Notes: generated by a model not told the origin, from the sequence alone. A DNA stretch of 64,000 bases from Verrucomicrobiaceae bacterium UBA7681 (GCA_002482965.1 DLGZ01000067.1:46074-110073); one strand, 5' to 3'; shown: positions 47,001 to 62,000, counted from the stretch's first letter. Program-made: numbers and translations.

Positions 47001-50000
47001 GGCTGCCTGTGCCGAAGGGGCCGCTGATCAGCGTCAGCGCATTCGCAGGGCCGGAGTAGTAGGAATTCGCACCGACCACAACACGGGCGTTGTTCAGCGT
47101 CGTGTTGCCAGTGTAGGTGTTCTGCGAATAGCCGTTGGGTCCCGCTCCGATATAGACCACACCGTTGCCCAATTGTCCGGTGGTCGCTGTGCTGCCGATG
47201 AGGATGCTGTGCAGGTTGCCATTACTGGAAATCGGTCCCAGCAGTTCAAGGCGTCCACTGTTGATGGAGAAGAGGGTCAGCGTGCGGTCCGCGCTCGCTG
47301 AAACGATGCCGATGCCGCCGGTGATCTTCGATCCGTAGAGCGAGTTGCTGAAGATCGACATGTTCGACGTCGCATTCGGATTGCTGATGATAATGTCACG
47401 GCCGAAAGTGATCTGCCCGGAGAGGCCCAGGGCGGCGAAAGTAGTGGCAGCAGTGGTGCCCGCGGTGACATTGGTGATAAACAGCGGCGAGTCAGTTTGG
47501 CCGAGTGCCCCAGCCACGTTCGGCAGCACGTCTGTGCCGACATAGAGGATGCCCGCCTGGGCCTGGTTGCCGTTGATAAAGGTGCCCGTCAGAGTGGTCG
47601 TACCAGTGTAGGTGTTCATGCCATTGAGCACCAGGTTGCTGGTACCGCTCTTGATCAGGTTGCCGTCCACGCCGCTGATCACGCCGAGGATGCTCAATTC
47701 CGCCGTGTTTTCAATCGTGCGGGTGCCGCCCACGCCAGCCGGCGTGAGGTTGACGTTGCCGCGCAGCACGAAGTTCGTGCCGGCAGAGCGGAAGTCAGCC
47801 ACCAGATCCACGTTGTTGAGAAGGCTGATGCCGGCCGCACTCACTGCACCCGTCTGGCCTTGGCCAATGTTAAAACCACCATCCGTGGTGTGGTTGATCA
47901 CCAGCTTGCCGCTGCCTAGGGCGAAGTTGTTGCCGATGTTGAGCGTCGAGCTGCGGTTGGCCCAGGTGTCGCCGGTGTAGTTGTTCCGGGTGTTGAGCGT
48001 GATGTTGGTGTTCCCGTTGATGACGGGCTGGTTGGCATAGGCGTTGCCCGCCACCATGGCCCCGATCTGCACAGAGTTGGAACCCGTGAGGACGTTTTCA
48101 AACGCATTCACCCCGATCTGCATCGTGCCCTGGTTGCCGCCGCCGCCGAAGCGATAGACACCGTCCTCGGAGGCGCCAAGCGTCGGGGCAAAGTAGTATT
48201 GGTTGATCGCGCCGCTGGTCGAAGTGCCGAGCCAGAGATGCTCCACCGCCCCACCCTGATTGAGGGCGAGTTCCATCGCGCGGATGTCGAGTGCTCCATA
48301 CTGCACGCCGTTGTCGAGTGAGATGACACCGAGGCTGGAGCCCGTGGTGCTAAACTGCACCTTGCCGTCCGCCGCAGTGCCGGTGGTCAGTATGGAAAGG
48401 ATGTTTGCCTGAGTCAGCGCTGTTCCATTGTTGTTATTGCCAAAGGCGATACCTGCAAATCCCCAGTCATCACTCGCAGCGGTGACCTTCTGGAAGGCGA
48501 TGTTGCTGATATCCCCAAGGCGGAGCTGTGCCCCGGCAAGGATGTTAATGTCACCCACACCAAAGACCCCCGTGGTCGCAGTGCCTGCAGTGAGCGAGAT
48601 GGAGCCCACGATGCTCGTGGCGGTGTTCTGGGCGTTGGCCCAGATTTCCAGCCCGATCTGGCCGTCCGTGCCGAAGGTGTTGACCCCGTTGGCGAGGAAG
48701 AGGCCGCCGTTGCCATACTTCACCAGCTTGCCATTCGCGCCGCCCACCACCAGGCCTTCAAGGATGCTCTGGTTGGCTGCACCAAAGGAGGAACCGATGA
48801 AATTGCTGTTGGCTCCCAAGGTCGTCGTGCCGGTGACGGTGATGCCGTTCTGCGAGAAATTCAGGTAGATCGGCGAATTAGCCCCGAGATCGGCAATCGT
48901 CAGGTTGTTGATCCGCTGCATGAACCCCTGGTTGTTGCTCGTGATGCTCGCATCACCATTGACGGTGACGTTACTGCCGAGGTTGCCGGTGAGACGCACG
49001 CCGCTGGGGAGGTTGGAATCACGCCCGGCGTTGTTGGAGAGCAGGCTGTCGATGATCAGCGTGCCGGAGTTGATGATGATGTTCTGGCTGTTGGTCGTGC
49101 TGGCGATGGCCACGCCGGAATTGGAAACCGGGTTCTGCAGGAGCAAGTTGCCTTCGTTCAGCGTGATCGTACCCGTCAGACCTGAGTTGCTGGAGGAAAT
49201 CGTCAGTTGGTTCGGGCCGAACTTGGTCAGGCCGTTGCTCCCGGTGATCTGCGCATTGATCACGCTGGTGGCCACAGCAACATAGATGACAGCTTCGTTG
49301 GCACCGAAAGCCAGGGTCATCGGCAGAGTGGTGGGTCCATTGGTCGCACCAGCAGTCTGAACTGGGTTGATGATGCCGCCTGTCAGCAGCAGGCCGCCGC
49401 CGAGGTTGCCCGCACCGCTGTCAAAGGTGATGGTGTTAAAGGCAGCCGTTGGGGTGATGTTGAAGCCGCTGCGCAGAGCATAGACTGTCGCATTGGCAGA
49501 CAAGGTGGCCGCCGCACGCACATCCAAGGTGGTGCCAGCTCCGAGCGCGCCGATCGCCCCCCCCGTGCTGACCGAGCTGTAACCCAGCTGACCGGCACCC
49601 AAAGTAGCGGAGCCAGGGACCATCAGAGTCTGGAAGCCGGTCGTAGCCGACGTTGGATTGTAGCCCACGTAGGAATTGCTTGTCCGATCCACGATCCACA
49701 CGGGGGCGATGCCACCGTTGACAACGCCTGTTCCGTTGGCTGTTGTCCCTGCGCGTGCGACTCCCGACGTTACGATCAGACGGTCAAATGAGGTTGGCGG
49801 AATCCCAGTGGTGATCACCCCGGAGCCTGCAACGGCCGTAGCACTGATGGTGATGGTGGTGGCGTTGGTGATGGCCGTGATGGTGGCACTGGCAGGAATC
49901 CCAGCGCCAGAGATTGCCTGGCCGACCAGCATTCCCGCCGTCGAAACGACGGTAACGGTCGTGCTGGCGGTGGTGGTGCCGGTGGTCGCCACGTAGTTTG

Positions 50001-53000
50001 GAATTCCAAGGGTGCCCACACCAGAGGTCGAAAGACCGAGGGTTCCATTCGCGCCACGGGTCAGACCTGCGGCTTCCAAGGTGGTGGAGCCTGCACCCGC
50101 CGGCCGAACCACCGTGATGTTGGATCCCTTGTTCACGACAAGGGTGCCAATGAGCTCATACGACTGGCCATTGGCCACGCCATCGAATCGGAACGTGCCG
50201 CCGTTCAGATCCTGGCCTGTGGCATCCGCCCAGCGGCCCTGCCCGTTGGGTTCGCGACCGAGCTGGTCAAAGATGCGGATCGAACCACCAGGACGAAGGA
50301 TGATCAGGTTGTTGTTGAAGCCGGTGGTCGGGTTGTAGAACGACGACGCGCCCGCGATCCCAGTGGTCGGCGTGACAACCTGGATGGTGCCATAGACTTC
50401 AACGTTGCCCGTTCCGAGCGGTGTCCGCCCCAAGGCACCGACTTCCAGCGACAAGGTCGAACCCTTGCTGATGGTGGTGCCGCCGGTGAAGTCATTGGAG
50501 TTGCGCATGGAAACCGTACCAGCACCGTTGGTGATGGCGCTGCCTTGGAGATTGCTCAACTGGGAGCCGATCATGAGGCGGGCAGTGCCGGTCAGCACAT
50601 TGTCCGCGCCGGAGAGGGCCAGCGTGCCGCCGTTGTTGCCACCCAGACGATATGTGTTGTCCGCGCCGACGCCCAGTGTCGGTGCCATGTATTCGACAAT
50701 GGTGTTGTTGAAGTAACCACCAAGGAACAGACGTCCATTGCCAATATCTGCCATATTGAGCGCCGTGGTGAATGTAGGAACCGCGAGCTGGAGGGCAGCG
50801 CCGAAGCCACCTTGCAGCTTGATCTGCGCGTTCAAGCCCGTGCCGGGGTTGTAGTCGCTGTCCAGCACGATGGCAGGCAGGCTGTTGATATTGCTGTTGA
50901 GCATCAATCCACCGAGAGCAACACCACCAAGACTGCCGTTGCCGGCGATGCGCAGTGCCGCGCCCGGATTGACATTGATCAGCGCATCGCTGCCCGTACC
51001 ACCCAGCGGCGTGCCTGTCGTGCTGGTAATCTGAAGTGCACCGGCCAGCACATTGGTCCCGCCGGTGTAGGTGTTGGTCGTGCCGGAGATCCGCAGCGTG
51101 CCGTAGGTGGTGGTGGCGCCACCGTATTTATTGAGATTGCCCGCTCCGACGATCGCACCAGCCAGTTCAAGAAAATGCGTGGTGCCGGTGGCGGTGTTGA
51201 TGTTCGAAGAGGAGCCTCCCAAGGTCGTGGTGCCAGCCACCCGCAGGGAGTAGCTGTTGCCACCAGTCAGGGTCAGCGTCGCAGCACTCAGGTCGAGGTC
51301 GCCGATCTGGATTTGGTTGCCCGTGTTCGCGCTCACCCGGTCCACGTTGATCGTGGCGTACCCGGCTGCCACAACGTTGATGCCGTTGGTATTCGGATTG
51401 CCAAAAATGATCGTACCGTTCGGGCCGCCACCATTGCTGTTGAGCGCCAGAATGCCGCCGTTCACGGTCACCGTGCCTGGGGTGCTGTAATTGGTGCCGC
51501 CCGCGACGAGTGGGTCCGCACCGCCAAGGCCGAACGGATCCTGCACCGTCAACTGACCTTGGTTGACTCTCACGCCACCCGTGAAGCTGTTCTGGCCCGC
51601 ATAGGTGAAGGTGCTGGTGATCGTGCCAAGGGTCAGTGTGCTCGAACCATTCTTCACCAGACGGGTCGTCTTGGTGCCCGCACCAAGTGCATCGACGATG
51701 TTGCCGGTGAAGGTCGTGTTGTTGATGCTGTTGATCACCAGCACACCGTTGGACGTGGTCGAGAGGTTGCCCACAGTGCCGCCGGTGCCGGACAGTCCCG
51801 CTGTCGCCACGCGCATGCCGTTGAGGTCAAGATTGCCGATGTCGTTGAGGATCAGCCCACCGGTAAGCGACGGAAGAGCATCCACATTGGCAATGGTCAG
51901 AATACCCTCGTTCACCGTGATGTTCCCAAGGATGTTGTTGACGCCCGACAGGATCAGGCCTCCCGCCCCGCCGATGGTCAGGTTTTTCGCAGTGATGTTG
52001 CCGCTGATCGTGGCCGCATTGCCGCCGATGTAGCCGCCGCTCACATAGATGATGCCTTCTCCCGCGTTCGCGCCGCCGGTGACGCCATAAGGGTTGATGA
52101 AGATGTTGGAACTGATGTTCGGAGCCACACTGCCCACTCCATTGATGAGCAGGCCGCCCATTTCATTGGTGTTGCGCGAGAGGATGCTGATGGTGCCTCC
52201 ACTGATGCTCGCCGAGGTGCGGACACCAAAGGTGGCGGCCGTGCCAGTGATGATCGTGGCGGTATTGATATCCACGACGCTGGAAACAGTCGAACCACTG
52301 AAGGTGTTGGTCAGCGGATTCGCTCCGGTGGAGGTCACAAATCCAATCACCGGATCATAGCGCACGAAGCTCGCAGTCGCATCGGTGCTGGAGGCCAGGC
52401 GGAGGATGGACGCAGCGACCACCTCGGCGTTGAGGCCGGAAGTGGTCCCGAAGTTGTTCAGGGCTGCGAGACCCGCAACCGTCGTGGTGCTCTGACCCAG
52501 GATGGTGGTGCCTAGGACGCGTGCGTCCGCACCGGCGGTGTTGCCAAGATTGCCGTCCACTCCAGGGACAATGGTGAGAATGCCGGATCCCACACGGGCC
52601 AGCGTGGTGGCGGTGACCTGAATGTCATTGCCCATCTGTGCGTCGAGCCGGAGGTAGGCGGCCCCCGTGAAGTTGACGGCCGGAATGACGAAGGCCGCGC
52701 CTGGTCCGTTGGTGTTCACGCGGAGAGAGCCGCCGTTGATGGTGACTGTGTTGGTCGCACCATCGCCGAATGGAGTGCCCCCCGTTGCCTGAGTCATCAC
52801 CGTTGCGCCGTTGCTGATGGCGATGCTGTCATGGAGATTGAGGCCGGTCTGGTTGCCGTTGAGAATGGCGGTGCCGCCACCGTTAAAGGTGAGGAGGCCG
52901 GTGTTGTTGCCTGTGATGCCGTTGATGATCAGCGTCTTGCCTGACTTCACACTGATGCTGCCCGCACCGGTCATGGTGATGACACGATTCGTGGTCATGT

Positions 53001-56000
53001 CTTCAGTAACTCGCAGGATGCCGCCGTTGAAGGTGATGCCGCCAGGCGTGACGTTCAGACCACCCACTGAGCCGAGGTTCACATCGCTGCTGATGCTCAG
53101 GATACCAGCATTGATGGATGTGGTGCCGAGGTAGGTGTTGGTGCCGCTGAGCACCAAGGTGCCGAGGCCGGTCTTCGTCAGGCCCGTCTGCGCTCCAACA
53201 TAGGTGAAGTCGCCGCTGATCACGCCAGTACTGGTCAGCATGGTCGAGGCACCCACGTCGATCGTGCTGGTCTGGATCAACTGCATGTCGTTGGCCACGG
53301 TGAAGTTTTGGTCCCAACTGGCGAGCGTGCCGGAATTGAGCAGGATCGTGCCCGGAATGACACCGGTGCTGCTGAGGGCCAGAGTGCCCTGACTGATGGC
53401 AATGCCGTTGGAAGTGTTGCTGGCATTGGTCAGGCGCAGGATGCCAACGCCGGTCTTGACCAGAATGGAAGCTCCGCTGATTGCGCCCGAAAGTGTCACG
53501 ATGCGATCCGTACCCGCGATGCTCAGGGCGCGATAAGTGGCCCCGGAAAGGTCCACGGCACCCGTCAGGATCAGATCCGTCTGACCAAGCGGACCTGCGC
53601 CGATGAAGCCGTCGGCGGCAAAGGCGCCATCCAGGTTGCCCGAGCCTGCAAGAGCAGTAAGAACGCCACCGGCAGAGAAATTGATGTTGTTGGCCAGCGT
53701 GAAAGGCTGACGCAGGATGATGTTGCCAGTCGTGCCCAAGCCTCTCTGGTTAGGCTGCAAGGTGCCGCCATTGAAGGTGATCGCACCCGTGCCCAGCGCA
53801 TTCGTGTCGCCGATCTGCACGATCGCATTGCCGTTGATCGTGGTGCCACCGCCGTAGCTATTGGCCGTATTGAGCACCACTGTGCCGCCGTTGCCGATGA
53901 GGTTCGCACCCGGGGTGCCAGTGACTGCTCCGATGACGACCGAGTTTCCGGCACCGGTCAGAACTGCCCGGTTGATGTTCAAGATACCGCCGCCGGTGCC
54001 GAGTCGATAGACATTGCCCGTGCCGGGTGTCAGCGTTGCCGCCGTGTAGGCACCGCTCAGCGTGGAACCGAGGAAGAGCTTGGTGCCGGCCTGGCTCACC
54101 GCAGTGTCGTAGCCGCTCACATCAATGGCAAGTGTACCGTCGTAGTTCGGGTTGGTCGAATTCCATGTAATCGTTCCCGCAGCGCCAGCATAAGCCAGAC
54201 TGAGAATACCCAGACCGTTGATATCCGTGTTCACGGTCACCGAACTCGCACTGGCCAGATTGCTCGAACTGATCACCCGCAGCACCGCGCCGGGGTTGAC
54301 CACCACTGCCCCAGTCGTCAGGGCGTTGTTGCCAATGCGCGCTTCCAAAGTGCCCTGCTCAACCGTGATCGCACCCGTGTAGGAAGATGTGCCGCCCAGC
54401 ATCAGTGTCGAAGTGCCCGTCTTGGTGATCGATGGCGTAGTTCCTGAGAACGCACCCAGCACGTTCAACTGGTTGAACGTAAAGATCGTCGTACCTGTGG
54501 TGCCATTCACCGTCAATCCACCGAAAATGGTGTTGGTGTTGCCACCCTGAATAGCGAGGGCAGTGCTGCCTGCGGCCATGGTCACGGCGCCAATGGCAGT
54601 ATTGCCAGCCGAGGCGTGCAGGATACCATTAGCACCGAAGTTGACGGCATTCTGGACGAAGACGTTCGTGGCGCCATTGAGGTAGGAGCCGCCATTGAAA
54701 TTGAGAGCAGGACCTGCGGTGTAGGTGGAACCTCCCAGGCCATACTGGGTGGTGATCGCAAGCCAGCCATCATTGATGGTGATCGGCGCGGTGAGGGTCG
54801 GATTGCTGGTGGCGCTGATGACCAGTTGGCCAGGACCAGCTTTGGTGAAGGTATTGAATCCGCCTCCCGCTGCGAAGGGAGCACCGAGGGTCATGGTGAT
54901 GCCACCATTGGCAGCAAAGTTGTTCTCCACGGTGATGGTCGGGTTCGCCGTGCCAAAGGTGATGATACCGTTCAAGGTCAGGTTCTGAGCCGAAACACCA
55001 AAGATCAGCTGCGTGTTGACGGTGATGTTGTTGGCGATGATGCGCGCAGCGCCACCGGCAAGGATCTTGGCCCCGTCAGTGATGACCAGCGTACCCAGAC
55101 CGACCGGGCTGGCTGTGATCACCGCACCCACGGTGTTCGCCGTGCTGTCCGCACCGAAGATCAAGGAACCGGAGGAGAGCGTCGTGGAAGTCGAGCCCGC
55201 GATGCCAAAAGTATTGGCCCCCGCGAGGACCACGCTGCCCGTGCCAGCCAGATTGAGCACGTTGGTGGAACCTGCTCCAGAAATGATGGCGTTAACGATC
55301 AGGCTGTTCGGGGACAGGCCGCCCGTGGTGATGGTCCGGGTGCCGCCGTTCAGATCGAGGGTGCCGGCAATCGTCGGCGTGAAGCTGAAGCTATCGTTGT
55401 TCGAGACGATGTTGCCGCCGAGGGACAGCAAACCACCCGTGGTGACGGTCGGTGTCGCCGCGCCACCATTGTTGTTAAAGGTCAGCGTGCCAGCCATGGT
55501 GTTGGCACCAGTATAGGTCAGCGAGGATCCCCCGTTGAGGTTGATGTTCGTGGCGTTGGCGATCTGACCAGCGGCGCTGATCGTGACTGCCGAGTTGTTG
55601 ATAGTGAGTCCGCCTGCGGCAGTAATCACCGTGACTGCGGCCGCACCGGTCGTATTGACCGTGGTGCCGTTGATGATCGTGCCGCCGCCATAGGTGTTGG
55701 CCACCTGCGGAGCCAGCGTGACCGTGGCACCACCCGAAATCACCAACGCGGTGGATCCACCAAAAATTTGGGAATTGATCGTGAGCGTGTTGGCGGTGTT
55801 GGTGATGAAGAGTTCTCCCGTAGCGCTCAAGGCACCACGCGTCCCGGCACCAGTCCCGCCGATCGAAGCGCTGGCACCGCTGTGCAGCAGGCCGCCACTG
55901 ACAAGAGTCAGTCCATTCGTCGTCAAGTCGGAGGTGAAGGTAAGTCCAATCCCCACCAAGTTCAGGGAGTTGATTGTGTAACCTGCGACGACCGGCACCG

Positions 56001-59000
56001 CACCTGCCGCAGTGAGGCGGTAGTTGCCCGTGGCGGCGGAGGATCCCGGCAGCGCCGTGCCGGTATAACCCGCGTAGCCCGTCTGGTTCAAGGCTCCCAC
56101 GCCGGTGGCACCCACATAACTGGCGAATTCCGTGCCACCCGTGATGGCCCAGCCGCCGATGAGGTTTTGCGACAGAACAGGAGCGCTGCCATTGATGTTG
56201 GTCAGGAAGATCGAGGAGGTCGCGATGCCCGTCGCGAGAGGCAGGCCAAGATTGGCCCCCGTGAAGTTGACCGTGCTGCCAGTCGTGCTGCGCACGAGGT
56301 TGGTGATGGTGAGCTGGGCATTGCCAACCGGGGAGGCGTTGGTCGCGTTGATGACATTGAAGCCACCGGAATTGGCTCCGCCCTGGAGAGTAAGAGTGCC
56401 GACGCTGGCAGCGCTCTGCGCACCCGCGTAGGTCAGCGTGCCGCCCTGGAGGGTGATGCCATTGACCACACGGTTGCCGCCAAGGTTTGCGGAGGTGTAG
56501 AGGCCGGTGTCGTCCAGCGTGAGGGTGCCGAACAAGTTGGTCACAGAAGAGGAGCCACTCAACCGCCCCTGATCACGCAGGGTTAGCCCCCCCCCACGGA
56601 TGATCGTCGCACCAGAGTAGGTGTTGTTGCTGGTGAGCGTGGTGGTTGAGTTGCCAGACCGCGTGAAGGCCAGATTGCCTGTGATGGTGCCGGCAAAGGT
56701 GCCGCCTGGGCTCGCCGTGAGCGTGGCCGCAGTGCCGCTGGAATTCGTCACGATGCCGCCGGTGCCCGCAAGAGAACTGGTGCTGTCCAGAGTGCCGATG
56801 GCCTGGTTCTTACCGAACAAATCCAGCGTGCCGCCGCTGACACGCACGGACTGGAGAGTCGGTGTCGTGTTGGTCGCGATCACCGTCAGGGTGTTGTCCA
56901 CACCGCTGTTCAGGGTGAGCAGGCCGTCATTGATCGTGGTCTGGCTGCCACCAGTGAAGAACTGCTGCTTGTTGATGCTCATCGCACCCGCCCCGGTCTT
57001 GATGAAGCCGTTGTTGCCCAGCACCTGCGCGTTGAAGTCGAAAGTATTGCCAGTGTCGAGCTGGTGAATGATGAGCTGATTGCCACCGGACTGGATGAGA
57101 CCGCCCGTGAAGTCGGTGCCGCTGGCGTTGAGGACAAGGATGCCGCCGCTGCCGATATTCAGAATGGCTTGATCGCGGATCGCGTTCAGGGCCGTGGTAC
57201 CATTGATCGTCAAACTGTTCATGGTCACCGAGCCGAAGAGCTGGGTGCTGTTTACCGCGACGTTGGAGTTGGTGGCAAAGACGCGGAAGAGGCCTGGAGC
57301 GAGTTCGCTGGCCGCGAGCGGACGCACACCACCGATGGCGGAATACGTGGCAAAGGCGGTTCCAGTGCCTGTCGCGCTGGCATCGGCGATGGTGTCCACG
57401 CGGATGCTGATGGTGTTCGATCCGTTGCCACCACCACCTCCGATGAAGCCGTTGCCCATGTTAGGAGCATACAAATTGGCCACGCCAGCACCAGGGGCGC
57501 TGCCCAGATTGTCCCCGCGGATGAGCAAGGAACCACCACCGGAAAGTGAGGCAAAGTTACCCGCATTCAGGGTCAAGGACTGGGCCGCATTGGCATCCAA
57601 CGTCAGGATGGATCCACCGGAAAGGACGCTGATCGCACCCACGGTGCCGAGGTTGATCGTTTCCACAGTGGCCGCACCGGCGTTGCCGATGATCTTGAAC
57701 TCACCACCCTGCAGGGTGATGTTGCGCACCAAGCTCGCGCCGACAGCGAAGTCGGTGCCGCCAAGGCGGTTGTTCAGGTTAGTGCCGCTGTTGTCGAGGG
57801 TCAGCGTTCCGCCCTCAAGAAGGGTGTAGGTCGTGAACTTCGTGCTGCCGGCCCCGCTCAGAATCGAAGAACCCTGGGAGTTGGTGAAATTCCCGATGCC
57901 CATCGTGCCTGTGCCAGCGGCGCTGTTGATGGTCATGGTGCCAGTGCCGATCTTGTTCAGGTTGAAGTTCGTGCTGGTCTGGTTGGCGGAGCCGAAGCGA
58001 CCTGAGAAAATGAAGTTGGTGTTGTCAAAACCGGTCGCCAGGGTGGAAGCGGCGGCGTTGTTCGTCACCAAGCCCGTGCCGGTGATGGAACCGGTAACCA
58101 CATTGGTGTTGTTGATGTCCAGCGTGCCGCCCGTGGCGAGGTTGATGTTCGAGAAACGGGACAAGCCGTTGGTCGCACCGGAACGCAGGGTGCCGTCGTT
58201 GACCTGGGTGACGCCCGTGTAGTCGTTCGCGATATTGCTCAGCGCCAGGATGCCGGCACCTTCCTTGATGAAGGTGAAGGCTCCCGTGTATTTGTTGCCG
58301 AGTGTGCCAACGACTGCCGGGCTTTCCACGGTGATCGTCGGCGTTCCAGCGCCGAAAGTGATCGCGCCGTTGAGGGCGAGGTTGTTCGAAGAGACACCGC
58401 CGATGATCAGGTTGTTGCCCGCCAGCGTGATCGCGTTGTAGATCGTGGCACTGACACCGACGAGCTTGAGGCCGGAGGCAACGGAAAGCGTGCCAAATCC
58501 GAGAGGACCACCGGTCTTGAGACCTGTGGCAAGCGTGTCATTGGCACCAATGATGATGGAGCCGCCGTTGAGATTCACTCCGCCTGCGAACGTGCTGGTG
58601 GCGCTGCTGAGAGAGAGCGCGCCAGCACCGGTCTTGGTGAGAGTTCCATTCAGAATCTGAGCGGAGATGTTCAGGTTGTTCAGCGAGAGACCCGAAGCGT
58701 TCACGGTGCGGGTGCCGCCATTGAAGTCCACGATCCCGGCGATGGTTGGCGTGAAGCTGAAGCTGTCGTTTACCGAGGTGATGTTGTTGTTCAGAGTCAG
58801 CGTACCGCCCGTCGTGATCGTGGGTGCCACTGTACCACCGCTGTTGTTGAAGGTGATCGTGCCGTCGAGGGTGTTGTTAAGGACGTAGGTCAGCACACCA
58901 CCGCCATTGATGACAATGTTACCAGCACTGGCGATCTGGCCTGCATTCGTCACCATGGTCACTGTCGCATTGTTGATCGTCAGGTTGCCAGGAACCTGGA

Positions 59001-62000
59001 CAATGCCTGTCCCACCCAAGGTCAGGGTGCTCTGGTTGACGATGGTTCCGCCTCCATAGGTGTTGGCCACGGTCGCGGCCAATGTCAGTGCCGCGCCACC
59101 GTTTTTAACGAGGGCGACTGAGCCCCCTGTGATCTGGCTGCTGATCGTCGAGGCCGCGTTGGTATAAACAAAGAGTTCGGTGCCGCTGGTGGTAAGGATA
59201 CCACCCGTCAGCGTCGTGGCCGCCCCAAAGAGCAATCCACCCGAGGTCAGGTTGAGGGTTGTCGCAGCGTTCTGGGTGATGGTCGCAGCGGCACTCACAC
59301 GGAGGGAGTTAATCGTCTGCGCAAGGGCTGTCACATTCGCAGCGACGGTCACGTTGCTTGCCCCTGCGATCGAGGCCGTGCTCAGTGCAGTGGTCACATA
59401 GGTACCGTAATTGGCCGTACCAACCGCTCCGACACCACCCTGGGTTGCTCCTGGAGCGACATAACTCGCGAAATCAGTTCCGTTCACTGTGGCCCAGCCA
59501 CCGAGGATGCCGTTGACGAGAGCGGGAGCCACACCATTGATCTGAGTCAATTCGATTCCGCCTGATCCGATGGCAATGACGCCCGCAGAGGCACGCTGGC
59601 CGAGGTTGAGGTTGCTGCTGGTGAAGTTGACTCCTGATCCGGCATTGCGCACGAGATTGCCGATGGTGAGCAATGCCGTGCCGGTATTGCCCGGAGTGGC
59701 GGTGATGGTGGTCTGCCCCGCCTGGACAGTGACGGTACCGAGGGCTTCCGCGACCGTCTGGCCTTGAACCCCAGTCAGCGTGATGGTGCCGCCTCGCGTG
59801 CTAACGGCATTCCCCAAAGCAACGCGTCCTCCAAGGTTCGCAAGATTGGAGTTATCAAGATTAAGAGCGCCGAATTCAAGGTTCAATCCAGCGGTGCTGG
59901 CAAGCGTGGCGCTGTCGCGCAGTTGCAGCGTACCGCCGCGGACGGTGGTCGCTCCCGTGTAAGTTTGCGCGGTGGTGAGCAGCGTCGTGTTGCTCCCGGA
60001 ACGAGTGAAGGCAAGGCTGCCTCCAATGACGCCGCCAAAGTTGCCACCCCCGGTGGAGGTCAGGGTGGCTGCGCTAGAGCTGGTGATGGTGCCACCCGCC
60101 CCAGGGAGGATGTTGGTGCTGGCGAGAGCTCCTACCGCCTGGTTACGTCCGTTCAAGTCGAGGGTGCCACCATTCACCGTCAGAGCCTGCGTTCCCACCG
60201 CAGCAGCGGTCTGATTGACCACGAGGGTATTATCAGCCGAACCATTGAGGATCATGATACCTTGATCCACGATGTGCGTGCCGATGGTGAACATCGCACG
60301 GTTCATAGTGAGGGTGCCCGCGCCCGCCTTGGTGAAGCCGTTGGCCGTATTGATGAGGTAGCTGTCAACCGTCAGATCCCCTGTCGTATGCGCCCAGAAG
60401 TGTGTTCCACCACTGGATATCTGACCGCCGCTGATTCCGGCGTTGCCTGCTTTGGCGAGGAGGGCGAAGCCACCGAGCGTCAGGATGCTGCCAGTGTTGT
60501 AGCCCGTGACACCACCGCCGGACTCAAGCGTAAGGACGTTGATGGTGTTCGTTGTGAACTGCTGACCGCCGGCAAGGGTAAGATTGGCGTTCGTGACAAA
60601 GATCGAGTTGATGTTTGAAATCGACTCGTTGGCGGCAAGCACTTGGAAACCAAATCCGGGTGTGTAGGTGGCAAAGGAGGCACCAGTGCCTGTAGCCGAT
60701 GTATCTGCGAGCACATCAGAACGGATGCTGCGGTTGGCAAGACCTGCGATAGCCGCACCGCCACTGGACACCACCGTTCCCGAGACAAACACATTCGCCA
60801 CACCAGCTCCCGGAGCCGAGCCGAGATTGTCGCCTCGGATGACGAGCGCAGTACCGCTCGTCGTGAGAACCGGGATGGATGCAAAATTCACCGTGGTGGA
60901 GCCAGATCCCGGAACCACCGTAAGATAGCCAGAACCCGAACCGATGGTCAGCGCATTCAGCGATTCGCTGGTGCCGGCGGCGTTGCCGATCACCTTGAAT
61001 TCGCCACCGGCGATCGTCAGGCCCTTGAGCAGGCCACCGAGACGGTTGTTCTCGTTGGTCACACTGTTATTGAGAACGAGCGAGCCGTTCTGGTTGACCA
61101 CATTGGTGGTGAACGCCGAACTGGCGGTGCCAGAGTAGGTGACCACGCCACCATTGATGGTGAAGGTGCCTGTGGAGGTACTGTCACCGCCGGTCAGGCC
61201 GAACGAGCCGGAGCCGATCTTGGTGACGTTGAGGGTCGTGAGAACGCTGTCGTTGTAGCCCAGGAAGCGGCCATTGAAACTGGTGTTGGTGTTGTTCAGG
61301 CCAAAGGTCAGCGTGCGGGCCGTGCCAGAGTTGTTGGTAATGTCCCCTGCCCCGGAAAGCTGGCTCAGAAGTTGATCGAAGTTGTTGAGATCCAGGCGGC
61401 TGGTCGTGCCGGCCATGCTGAAGGTGGAAGCATAGGGAATGGCATTGGCGATGCCGATGAAGATCGTGCCAGCGTTCAGGTTGGTGTCTCCGGTGTAGTA
61501 GTTGACTCCATCGAGACGGATACCGCCATCACCCAGCTTGGTGATGCCGCCGGTCGTTCCGATCATCGTCGGCAGGATCAAAGCCAGGGTGGCATTCACC
61601 GTGCTGGTTGCCGTAATGTTGTGGTTGCCGCTGCCGATATCAATCAGTCCGCTGGTGCTCACGCTAAAGGTCGGTGCGGTGTTTGATTGCCCGACGGTGG
61701 AGGTGATGTTGCCGGTGAGGGTCAACGTGCTGCCAAAGGTCACTGCGGTGTTGGTCGCGGCACCGGTCGCGGCCTGGGACAGCATCACCGTGGTTGAGCT
61801 AAGGATCGCTGCGATGGTGGTGCCGGCTGGGATGTTGGTGCCGGTGACGGGCATGCCCACCACGAGGCCGTCGGAACTGGCCACGGTCAGCGTGGTGCTG
61901 CCAGTAACAGTGGTGGAGTTGCCCCCGGTGACGCTGGCCGTGCGGATGGTGGCGGCGGCAGCATTGCCACTGGTGGAGTCAAAGATGAAGTCACCAAAGC

